A stretch of 64,000 bases of DNA. Source: Planctomycetota bacterium. GTDB taxonomy: Bacteria; Planctomycetota; Phycisphaerae; Phycisphaerales; UBA1924. The position numbers were made by a program, and so were the translations under genes. The stretch covers positions 1 to 64,000 of the forward strand of contig JAFLCN010000008.1 in assembly GCA_017303555.1 (NCBI GenBank), read 5' to 3'. The notes under the pieces are model-generated. The model saw only the letters and a list, made by a program, of their open reading frames with translations, had not been told where the DNA came from and ran no database searches. Position 1 is the stretch's first letter. Each line of letters opens with the position of its first letter. Positions 1 to 7,046 of the stretch are shown piece after piece.

Positions 1-127
1 CGAGTACATCGAAATGTTCTACAATCGCAGGCGTCTGCACGCCGCGCTCGACTATGTCAGCCCCGAACAGTTCGAGGCGAGTCGGCGTGGTTGATCAAAG
101 TGTGTCAACGGAAACTGGGTCAGGTCA
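1..127 (+). mobile_element. Right end of an IS3-family (IS407-like) insertion sequence
   Basis: The element runs off the left edge of the window. It holds the last codons of the transposase and, after the stop, a terminal sequence at about 101-127. Read inward from 127 this starts TGACCTGACCC, the usual look of an IS407-type terminal inverted repeat. The base after 127 resumes a different open frame, so 127 is the likely outer boundary. The left end and the target duplication are outside the window. Boundary and family are judged from memory of IS ends, not from a database. Confidence 0.75.
2..94 (+). CDS. IS3-family transposase OrfB, C-terminal fragment (partial at window edge)
   Basis: Thirty codons ending in TGA. 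They read [20 protein letters not shown] near the end, the conserved C-terminal signature of the DDE integrase-like OrfB of IS3-family elements (the YNxxRxHxxLxxxxPxxF motif). The last catalytic Glu normally lies a little upstream and is not visible. The start of the gene is beyond the left edge. It would catalyse cut-and-copy movement of the element together with an upstream OrfA. Confidence 0.85.
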   Translation, partial: EYIEMFYNRRRLHAALDYVSPEQFEASRRG

Positions 128-128
128 C

Positions 129-560
129 TATGAGTTCGATCCGAGTGGTTTGATTCGGTCGGTTGATCGAAAGACCAATGGTGGGTTTGCCGAATTCGAG
201 TATGCGCCAGAATACTCGATTGGCGTAGTGCGAAGTGTTCGCGTGAATGGTCAATCGGGACCCCTCGAGCTTGTTGAAGTTCTGGACGCAAAACGCACCG
301 GCGCGCTTTTTCGGCTCGAAACAGCGGGTGAGGCGCTGCGGGACCTTATCGGCCGATTCAACGCGACGCTCCGGTTGAGTCCGAGTGGAAGCGCGAGACT
401 GGAGGGTCGGACGGAACGTGCATCTCAGCCCGAAAACGGAGCGACGGCAACGCCCGCCACAGGTTCGGCGGCCGCGGTCGGGCGTTCATGGCTGGCAGCA
501 GGCGCGGTCTGCGTCGGCGTGGGGTGCGTGTTTTGGATTCGGCGACGGTTCGGAAGATGA
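129..560 (+). pseudogene. 3' remnant of an exported/membrane protein gene cut by the IS
   Basis: An open frame continues from directly after the IS end to a TGA at 558-560. It has no plausible start codon near the junction, so the gene is probably 5'-truncated by the insertion. The remnant begins YEFDPSGLIRSV and ends in one hydrophobic segment (SWLAAGAVCVGVGCVFW) followed by RRRFGR, which looks like a C-terminal membrane anchor with a basic stop-transfer tail. I do not recognise the family. The TGA overlaps the ATG of the next gene (ATGA), so the two were probably co-translated. The other half of the gene should lie left of the IS. Confidence 0.6.
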
Positions 561-1051
561 AGCGCAATTTGCAGAGTTTCTCGCTCGCCGGCGTGGTGCT
601 TATTGCCGCTGCGATGCTTGTACTTGGTCTCGATAAATTGGCAGCACCGGATGACTTGGCGTCGGCACTCCGGGAGCACGGAATTCTCCCACTTTTTTGG
701 CAAGGGGTTGCAAAGCGGAGCGTGCCAGTTGCAGAGATTGCGGTGGCGATCGCGTCTATCTCGCTGGTTTGTACAAAATCGCTTCGATGGCTCTCACCGA
801 TTCCAATTGCGCTTTGGTTCGGCATTCTTCTCGCGTATTCAGCGGCGGCACTCGCCCTCGGCGCTTCGGGTAGTCTGGGATGCGGCTGCGGAATGCGCCG
901 AGGCCCCATTGAGACATGGTGGCCTCTTGTGATGCAGAATGCCGGGACACTTGCATTCATTATGGGGACGGCGTTTGTCCTGCGAGGCGATTCCAACGCA
1001 CACACCGGAGGGTGCTTGCGCTCGTCCAAAATTTCCAGTCCCTCAGGCTAG
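557..1051 (+). CDS. MauE/DoxX-like redox-associated membrane protein
   Basis: 164 residues. The ATG at 557 is chosen because it overlaps the upstream stop (ATGA); an earlier in-frame start would lie deep in that gene. Four hydrophobic segments are visible: about residues 8-26 (FSLAGVVLIAAAMLVLGLD), 59-75, 82-105 and 127-146. KLAAPDDLASALREHGILP after the first helix is typical of the MauE-like family, and the CGCG cluster after the third helix fits membrane proteins associated with thiol-redox or methylamine-type pathways. Substrate and partner are not deducible. The upstream gene is broken by an IS, so expression may now start from the IS end or be lost. Confidence 0.55.
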   Translation: MKRNLQSFSLAGVVLIAAAMLVLGLDKLAAPDDLASALREHGILPLFWQGVAKRSVPVAEIAVAIASISLVCTKSLRWLSPIPIALWFGILLAYSAAALALGASGSLGCGCGMRRGPIETWWPLVMQNAGTLAFIMGTAFVLRGDSNAHTGGCLRSSKISSPSG

Positions 1052-1119
1052 CCGGGGAATTCCTGTTGCGACCGAACGCATCGGGGAAAGGGAGACCGCA
1101 CTCGAATCCCAGAACGCAA

Positions 1120-1144
1120 CGCCCCCCGCACGAGGCGGGGGGCG
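1120..1144. terminator. GC-rich hairpin, bidirectional terminator candidate
   Basis: A perfect 10-bp inverted repeat (CGCCCCCCGC / GCGGGGGGCG) with a 5-nt loop lies between the MauE-like gene on + and the convergent coiled-coil protein gene on -. There is no clear U-run on either side, so it may act as a transcription barrier or mRNA 3' end rather than a classical intrinsic terminator. Confidence 0.5.
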
Positions 1145-1205
1145 AAGGGTGTTGGTGCTCGCTGATTTGCCTTGTTCGAGGCCGGAGAACCGGCTCAGCA
1201 CCTTC

Positions 1206-2237
1206 TTACCTGCCGTTCAGCGCGATGCTGGAAGGGGCGGTCCCGGTGCTGGCAGAGGTGCCGCTCGGGCCGGTTGAGGTGGGAGCGGTAGGGGTCGGAG
1301 CGGCAGATTTCACATCCTCGGGACGAACCTCGATCACGGCGGGCTTGGGCTTCGCCGGGGCCGTCGTGAACTTGGCGGCGTTTGCGCGTCCATCAAGCTC
1401 GATGCGGGCCCGATTCTCATACCCATTCACGCTGGTCGTCTTCGCGAGCGACTCAAGCTGGGCTTCCTGCCGCGCCCGGATATCCGAGACGCGGGCATTC
1501 ACCTGATCGAGGCTTTCAGCCCGGTACCGGCTGTGCTTGTCGATCGTCGCCTGACGCTTGCCCATCATTTCGATCATGCGGTCGTTGCGGGCGATCGCGT
1601 CAACCTGACGGTCGAGCTGCCAGAGCTGGCTCTGGAACTGGCCCTGCTCGGTTTCGAGCTGGTCCAGCAGCGTCGCAAGGCGGCTTTCCTGCTGCGTGAG
1701 GTAACCGAGGTCGCGTTCGATATCCGCAACCCGCTGGCCGAAAGCGCCCGCGTGCTGCTCGACCGAGGTGACCTTGGCGTACGCCTGGTCGATGCCGAGC
1801 GTTTCGCCGGCGAAGCGGACGGCGAAGACCGGGGCGTTGTCGCTGCTGCCGCCCGATGCCAGCATGCCATCGGTGCCGGAGCGGAGCGACTCGGCCTTGG
1901 CCAACATGCCCTTCAGCGAAGAGAGATCGGCCGAGGCCAGTTCCGCCGCACGCTGATTCACGCTGTGATCGCGGTTGAGCTGGCCGATCTGGGTCCGCAG
2001 TTCGGCGAGGTCGCCCCGGACATCCGCGATGCGGGCCGGATACTGAGCCTCGAGCTTGCGGAGCTGCGCACGCAGGGCCACCGGGTCCTTGACATGCTTA
2101 TCGATCTGGCAGTTGATGGAATCGCGGGTCTGCGAGACGAGCGCGAACGCCCGATCCGGACCGGCGATAACAAGGCCGGCCCCGGCAACCAAACCAGCGA
2201 TCAAACCGTAGCGAACGAGTCCTTTGACGAAGCACAT
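1206..2237 (-). CDS. Exported coiled-coil protein of unknown function
   Basis: 343 residues. The ATG at 2237 is preceded by a GGAGG-like site. A hydrophobic stretch at about residues 9-31 (YGLIAGLVAGAGLVIAGPD) acts as signal peptide or N-terminal anchor. From about residue 45 to 270 the protein is almost all heptad-like helix (LRAQLRKLEAQ, LATLLDQLETEQGQFQSQLW), so a long coiled coil is likely, possibly organised into two helical hairpins. The last 60 residues are Pro/Thr/Ala/Ser-rich and disordered. It stands alone, divergent from the sigma-factor gene. A periplasmic scaffold or cell-envelope spacer is an inference; I cannot name a family. Confidence 0.7.
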   Translation of the reverse strand: MCFVKGLVRYGLIAGLVAGAGLVIAGPDRAFALVSQTRDSINCQIDKHVKDPVALRAQLRKLEAQYPARIADVRGDLAELRTQIGQLNRDHSVNQRAAELASADLSSLKGMLAKAESLRSGTDGMLASGGSSDNAPVFAVRFAGETLGIDQAYAKVTSVEQHAGAFGQRVADIERDLGYLTQQESRLATLLDQLETEQGQFQSQLWQLDRQVDAIARNDRMIEMMGKRQATIDKHSRYRAESLDQVNARVSDIRARQEAQLESLAKTTSVNGYENRARIELDGRANAAKFTTAPAKPKPAVIEVRPEDVKSAAPTPTAPTSTGPSGTSASTGTAPSSIALNGR

Positions 2238-2475
2238 GGCCGAGCCTCCCTAAGTGGGGTTGGTGCCCCCGGCCTGTGTTTTCCCGTTCAGGCCGGACGG
2301 AACGAGGTTCCGCATCTGGTCATTGGGAAGTGGCGGGCGCGGATTTCGCGCTCAAGCTCAGAATTCCAAACTCCCCGGATTCCCCAGCGTTTTCGGTGAA
2401 ACGCCTGATAAAATAATCCGATCCGTCACGTGCTGATCTCGTGCTCCCGCCACGCGGTCCGGAACTCCGCTCCCA

Positions 2476-3237
2476 ATGCTGAATTCCCTTACAACAGGCT
2501 TCGTGAACCGCCTGCGCGCCAATGACCAGGCCGCGTGGTTTGAATTGTGGGAGACGTTTGGCCCCGTCATCCGCGCCCAGCTCATGAAATGGGGCAAAGG
2601 CCGAATCGGGCCTGAAACCGTGAAGGATTTGTCGCAGGAAACCCTCGCGGCACTCTCCGATTCCATCGATCGCTACGACCCGCGGAAGGGGGCTCGATTC
2701 TCGACGTGGCTGCTTGCCATTGCCAAGCACGTGCTGGGCGATGAGATGGACCGGCGCGGCGCGCTCAAGCGAGGCAGTGGCAAAAAGACGGGCGAATTCG
2801 ACGAATCCTGGATGGCCGCGGCACGCTCCGCGCTCGGGGCCGATGAGGTCTACGAACAGGCGGTTTTTCGGGCCAAGGTCGAAGCCGCCATCCGGATGGT
2901 CCAGAAAGAAAGCGACTTCACCGACTTTGCCATTTATTCCATGCGGGTGCTCGAATGCAAGCCCGGCAAGGAAGTGGCGGAGGCCCTGGGAATCAGCGAG
3001 CCCACCGTCAGCCGGCGCCTGGCCAAGGTCCGGGATGTGCTGCGCCGCCGCCTGGGCGAGGTCATCATGACCTACTCGTTCACGCAGGAAGAATTGACCG
3101 AAGCCAACCGAAACGGGCTGGACCTGAATCCCAAGATAACTCCTGGGCCGGACGACGATGCGCTCTTCGACGACTCCATCTCCGAGATCTATCACCGGCA
3201 GATGGAAATGCGAAGGGCTCAAACCGTCGGGTTCTGA
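2476..3237 (+). CDS. Sigma-70 family (ECF-like) RNA polymerase sigma factor
   Basis: 253 residues from ATG 2476 (no obvious ribosome site). The region-2 core is visible at residues 16-80: DLSQETLAALSDSIDRYDP followed by FSTWLLAIAKHVLGDEMDRR, the usual DxxQExF...F..WL..IAxN pattern. Region 4 lies at about 150-195 with the helix-turn-helix GKEVAEALGISEPTVSRRLA. About 55 residues follow region 4 (acidic, MTYSFTQEELTEANRNGL onward). Such C-terminal extensions in planctomycete ECF factors often carry the signal-responsive part, but its role here is unknown. The neighbouring membrane Ser/Thr kinase 90 bp downstream could be a partner, which is inference. Confidence 0.82.
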   Translation: MLNSLTTGFVNRLRANDQAAWFELWETFGPVIRAQLMKWGKGRIGPETVKDLSQETLAALSDSIDRYDPRKGARFSTWLLAIAKHVLGDEMDRRGALKRGSGKKTGEFDESWMAAARSALGADEVYEQAVFRAKVEAAIRMVQKESDFTDFAIYSMRVLECKPGKEVAEALGISEPTVSRRLAKVRDVLRRRLGEVIMTYSFTQEELTEANRNGLDLNPKITPGPDDDALFDDSISEIYHRQMEMRRAQTVGF

Positions 3238-3238
3238 T

Positions 3239-3297
3239 GTGGCACCGGCCTTCCGGCCGGTGTTTTGCAGAGATACCGGCCGGAAGGCCGGTGCCAC
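3239..3297. repeat. Perfect 23-bp inverted repeat (REP-like hairpin)
   Basis: Arms 3239-3261 and 3275-3297 are exact reverse complements with a 13-nt loop. The hairpin starts two bases after the sigma-factor stop and ends 29 bp before the kinase start. A related but diverged hairpin is at 6925-6997, so this is a dispersed family (arm core GGCACCGG...CCGGTGCC). It may terminate or stabilise the sigma-factor transcript. Confidence 0.8.
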
Positions 3298-3325
3298 GCC
3301 AGAATCTCGGGCCCCGAGGTGAACG

Positions 3326-5851
3326 ATGAGCCCAAGTGATATCGGAATCGGAATAGCCGGACTCGTGGGAGTGATCCTCGCGGTCGCGATCGCCGTGCTG
3401 CTGATCACGCACCTGCTCGTGCCGCTCTTCCGGGGCGTGGCGTGGGTGATCGCCCGGATCTTCCATTTCATCATCGGCGTCCTGGCCGACCTTGTGCGGA
3501 TGGTCGGCGCGATCCTCGCGATGATCCTCTTCGCGCCGCTCGTCCTGCTGAACATCGTCATCGGGCGCTGGTCCGCCTCGGCGCACTTTGCCAATTCGGT
3601 GAAGGGCGAACTCGCGATCGCGGGCGCTTGCCTCTATCGCGTCTGCCTCGGGCACCCCGCCCGCCTTTTCGGAATGAACGGACTGGTGGAAGGTATCGAG
3701 CAGCGCTTCCCGCAGGCGGTCGCGCAGGCTCCGAGCCGCGATATGCCTCGGGGCAAGGGCAACGCCTCGACCCGCGCCGGCCAGTTCGAGGGGTACAAGA
3801 TCGTGGGCTCGCTCCCCACCGGCGGCAGCGGCTCGAAGCTCTACATCGCCGAGCCCGATCCGATCAAGCGTGCGTCGTTCGAGCGCGCGGGATTCCGGGG
3901 CGTGGATCAGGTCGTCATCAAGAACTTCCCGGTGGACGACGGCTCGAATCTGCCCAACATCGTCCGCGAATCGCGAGCCCTTGAAGCCGCGAAGAAGCTC
4001 GGCCTTGTGCTTGATCACGAGCTCAGCCCCGCCAAGTTCTATTACGTGATGCGGTACGTTCCGGGCCAGACGCTCAACGTCGTCATCCAGCAGATGCACG
4101 CGCAGAGCGATCCGAACCTCCACGGCCTTGATGACCGGGGCCTGCGCAGCACGCTCGGCTACGTTTCCGATCTGGTCGAGATGCTGAGCCAGTACCACCA
4201 GGGCGGGCTCTGGCACAAGGACGTGAAGCCCGAGAACATCATCGTCGAGCAGCTCGACGGCCGGCCCCGCGCCCATCTGGTGGACTTTGGCCTGGTCACG
4301 CCGCTCCGCAGCGCGATGACGCTGACCACCCACGGAACCGAGTATTTCCGCGATCCGGAGCTCGTGCGGCTCGCGCTCCGGGGCGTGAAGGTTCAGGAGG
4401 TCGATGGCGCGAAGTTCGACGTTTACGCGGCCGGCGCCGTGCTGTTTGCCGCGATGGAGAACAGCTTCCCGGCGCACGGTGTGCTCAGTCAGGTCACGCG
4501 GCGCTCGCCCGAAGCAGTGAAGTGGATCATCCGGCGCGCGATGGCCGACTACGACAAGCGCTACGCCTCGGTGGCGCAGATGCTTGCGGACCTCGCCGTC
4601 GTGCAGGCCTCTGCCGATCCCTTTGCGCTCAAGCCGATCGATTTGCCCAGCATGCGCGGGGTCCCGATCGAACCTCCTTTGCCGGTTGAACACGCCGCCC
4701 ATTCCTCATGGCCCGGTGTTGGGGCCGGTGTGGGGGCCGGTGTTGGGGCCGGTGCGCGCGTTCACATGCCACCGCCGTTGCCGCGGGAACAGGTTGCACG
4801 CCCGGCGGACCATGCGGGCGCCAAGCGCGCGCGTCCCGACATCCGCCTGCTCAACTGGTGGACGGGCGAGCACGTCGTCGTTCCCGAAGCGCCGCAGCCG
4901 GCGGCGCCCCAGGGCGAATCACCCTTCGGGCGCTGGGAGCAGATGGCCCGCAAGGCAAGCGAACATGTCGAAGCCGCAGTGGATCAGGCTGTTGCGGGCT
5001 TCGGTGGTGCGAATGTTCGGCGCGCAGGCACACACATGCGGAGCGCCCGCGAACAGGTCGAGGCGGCCCGCGCGCGGATCCAGGCAAAGAGGGAGGGCAT
5101 GAAGGCGCGGCGCATGTCGCGTGCCGCGGTGCCCGGTCACTATTCGAACAAGCCGGGCGCCAGCTCCTTCGTCAGTTCGCTCATCGTGATCGGCGGGTTC
5201 ATCTTCGTGTTCCTGATGGTGAAGGGCGGCGGGAGTTCACGCAGCAGCTCCTCGTCGTCGACCACGATTTCCACGCCGACGGTCGCGCAGCTCCCGAGCG
5301 TGACCCGCGACGGCGCGATGGAGACGATTCGCTTCGCATCGCAGTCGAGCAGCGAAAAGACCTCGACTTCCAAGAGTTCGAAGAAGTCCAAGCCCTCCTC
5401 ATCGCGCACCGAGCCCGCGCCGCTTCCGGTGCTGTCGAGCGGGGCCAAGGCGCTGTTCGTCAGCGATTTCCCCGCGCCGCTCTCGGCCGAGGCACGGTCT
5501 CGCGTCGAGCGCGTGGTGGACGGCCTGCGCAAGAGCGGCTTCGAGCTCTCCGGTGACACGCCCGATGCCTCAGTGGGCGACACCGAGACCGTCGATCGGC
5601 TCGCCGAGGCGCGCGTTGCGGTCTCGGGCGTTGAAGTCGCCTCCAACGAATTCCGCGATCGCCTCGCCGGCTGGGTGAAGGAAAAGGGGCTCGATGTCGT
5701 TGTCTGGCTCCGCCCGCAGCTCGACTCGAGCGGCAAGCCCGACGTCGCCAAGTCGCCGATCGCGTACGTCATCGCTTCGGATCAGGCCGAAGACGAGGTC
5801 CGCAATGTCGCCCGCGACACGATCGCGGCGTCGCTCCGTTTGCCCAAGTAG
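3326..5851 (+). CDS. Membrane-anchored Ser/Thr protein kinase
   Basis: 841 residues from ATG 3326, preceded by GAGGTGAA. Two long hydrophobic stretches lie at about residues 6-32 and 39-80. The kinase domain spans about 155-430, with the ATP-binding lysine in VVIKNFPVD (about 199), the catalytic loop HKDVKPENI (297-305, HKD in place of HRD) and DFG at 320-322. The glycine loop is degenerate (VGSLPTGGSGSKLY). A Pro/Gly/Val-rich linker with a GVGAG repeat, a helical segment and a further transmembrane helix (about 613-633, FVSSLIVIGGFIFVFLMV) follow, then a Ser-rich spacer and a C-terminal domain of about 140 residues of unknown fold. The topology suggests a cytoplasmic kinase with an exported sensor domain. 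The neighbouring sigma factor may be a target (inference). Confidence 0.85.
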   Translation: MSPSDIGIGIAGLVGVILAVAIAVLLITHLLVPLFRGVAWVIARIFHFIIGVLADLVRMVGAILAMILFAPLVLLNIVIGRWSASAHFANSVKGELAIAGACLYRVCLGHPARLFGMNGLVEGIEQRFPQAVAQAPSRDMPRGKGNASTRAGQFEGYKIVGSLPTGGSGSKLYIAEPDPIKRASFERAGFRGVDQVVIKNFPVDDGSNLPNIVRESRALEAAKKLGLVLDHELSPAKFYYVMRYVPGQTLNVVIQQMHAQSDPNLHGLDDRGLRSTLGYVSDLVEMLSQYHQGGLWHKDVKPENIIVEQLDGRPRAHLVDFGLVTPLRSAMTLTTHGTEYFRDPELVRLALRGVKVQEVDGAKFDVYAAGAVLFAAMENSFPAHGVLSQVTRRSPEAVKWIIRRAMADYDKRYASVAQMLADLAVVQASADPFALKPIDLPSMRGVPIEPPLPVEHAAHSSWPGVGAGVGAGVGAGARVHMPPPLPREQVARPADHAGAKRARPDIRLLNWWTGEHVVVPEAPQPAAPQGESPFGRWEQMARKASEHVEAAVDQAVAGFGGANVRRAGTHMRSAREQVEAARARIQAKREGMKARRMSRAAVPGHYSNKPGASSFVSSLIVIGGFIFVFLMVKGGGSSRSSSSSSTTISTPTVAQLPSVTRDGAMETIRFASQSSSEKTSTSKSSKKSKPSSSRTEPAPLPVLSSGAKALFVSDFPAPLSAEARSRVERVVDGLRKSGFELSGDTPDASVGDTETVDRLAEARVAVSGVEVASNEFRDRLAGWVKEKGLDVVVWLRPQLDSSGKPDVAKSPIAYVIASDQAEDEVRNVARDTIAASLRLPK

Positions 5852-5869
5852 GCGGCATTCCCGGGCTGC

Positions 5870-6907
5870 TCACCCGCCCTGATTCGATGCGGCCCGCAAG
5901 GCATCGAGCCGCTCCAGCGCCTTGCGCGAAGTGATCGCCTCCCTCGCTCGGTCGATCCCGTCCTTCAGGTCCGCCGCCTCGCCGGCGACGTACAGGGCCG
6001 CCCCGGCATTGAGCACCACAATCTCCGCCTTCGCGCCCGCGCCGCCGTGCAGCACATCCCGCGCGATGCCGACCGCTTCTTCCAGCGATTCGGCCTGCAA
6101 TGCCTCGCGCGTCGCACCGGCAAAGCCCAGTTGATCCGGATGCAGGCTCACGGTGCGCACCGATTCTCCCTCCACATGCGCGACCAGATTCGCTGAGGTC
6201 GTCGAAAGCTCATCAAACCCGTCGTTCGCGTGCACCACCATCGCGCGCACGCATCCGAGCCTCGAAAGGGCTTCCGCCACGATGCGCACGTGCTCGGGCC
6301 TCGAAACGCCCAGCAACTGGCGCGATGCGCGTCCCGGATTCGTCAGCGGCCCGAGCAGATTGAAGATCGTCGGGAATCCCAGCGACCTGCGCACCGGTGC
6401 CGCGGCACGCGTCGCCGGGTGATGATGGATCGCAAAGCAGAAACAAAGCCCTGCGTGCTCGACACAGCGGGCCTGCACCTCGGGCGAAGCCTCGACCTGC
6501 ACGCCAAGCGCCTGCATGATCTCCGCCGATCCGCGCCCGGTGCGGCTGCGATTCCCGTGCTTTACCACCTTCGCCCCCGCGCCCGCAGCAACGAGCGCCG
6601 CGATTGTGGAGACGTTGAAAAGCTTGGGCGCTCCGCCGGTGCCGCAGGTGTCGATCACCCGGGCACGCGTCGATTCGCTCAAAGGCACCGCCGTGACGTG
6701 GCGGCGCATCGAGGTCGCCGCTCCAACAAGCTCATCCGCCGTGGCGCCCTTCGCCTCGATCAGCGAAAGAAGCGCCCCGATCTGCCCCGCATCCAGCACA
6801 CCCCGCAACATCAGCTCGAAGATCTCTTCGGCGGCAGAGACCGACAGCGAACGCCCCTGTGCAAGGTCCGCCAGCGCCGCATGGATGAAGATCGGTGCAT
6901 CGCTCAC
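5870..6907 (-). CDS. trpD: Anthranilate phosphoribosyltransferase
   Basis: 345 residues. It joins anthranilate to PRPP, the second committed step of tryptophan synthesis, in the cytoplasm. Visible signatures are DTCGTGGAPKLFNVST (the PRPP glycine-rich loop), KHGNRSRTGRGS and the metal-site region NDGFDELS. Length matches the family. I chose GTG 6907 (reads VSDAPIFIH), because further upstream the frame runs through the inverted repeat at 6925-6997 and loses family character. It is convergent with the kinase (18-bp gap) and no other trp gene is nearby, so the pathway is dispersed. Confidence 0.92.
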   Translation of the reverse strand: MSDAPIFIHAALADLAQGRSLSVSAAEEIFELMLRGVLDAGQIGALLSLIEAKGATADELVGAATSMRRHVTAVPLSESTRARVIDTCGTGGAPKLFNVSTIAALVAAGAGAKVVKHGNRSRTGRGSAEIMQALGVQVEASPEVQARCVEHAGLCFCFAIHHHPATRAAAPVRRSLGFPTIFNLLGPLTNPGRASRQLLGVSRPEHVRIVAEALSRLGCVRAMVVHANDGFDELSTTSANLVAHVEGESVRTVSLHPDQLGFAGATREALQAESLEEAVGIARDVLHGGAGAKAEIVVLNAGAALYVAGEAADLKDGIDRAREAITSRKALERLDALRAASNQGG

Positions 6908-6924
6908 GGCTACAAGATAGCCGT

Positions 6925-6997
6925 GGCACCGGGCTTCTGCCCGGTGTCTTCTCGCACTTCTCACGAATGAAGGACCACCGTGCCGAAGCCCGGTGCC
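6925..6997. repeat. Inverted repeat between trpD and the membrane-protein operon
   Basis: Arms 6925-6937 (GGCACCGGGCTTC) and 6985-6997 (GAAGCCCGGTGCC) are exact reverse complements around a 47-nt spacer. The arms resemble those of the hairpin at 3239-3297. It occupies most of the divergent upstream region between trpD and the gene at 7047, so it either overlaps or replaces promoter sequence for one of them. Confidence 0.7.
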
Positions 6998-7046
6998 GCC
7001 GAATCCACCGACCCCACGCTTCCTTCCGCTCGTACCATCTTGTGGA

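Noticed and set aside
3080..4702. 540-codon minus-strand frame opposite the kinase and hairpin
   Set aside because: Crosses the perfect hairpin and antisense kinase sequence. No family character.
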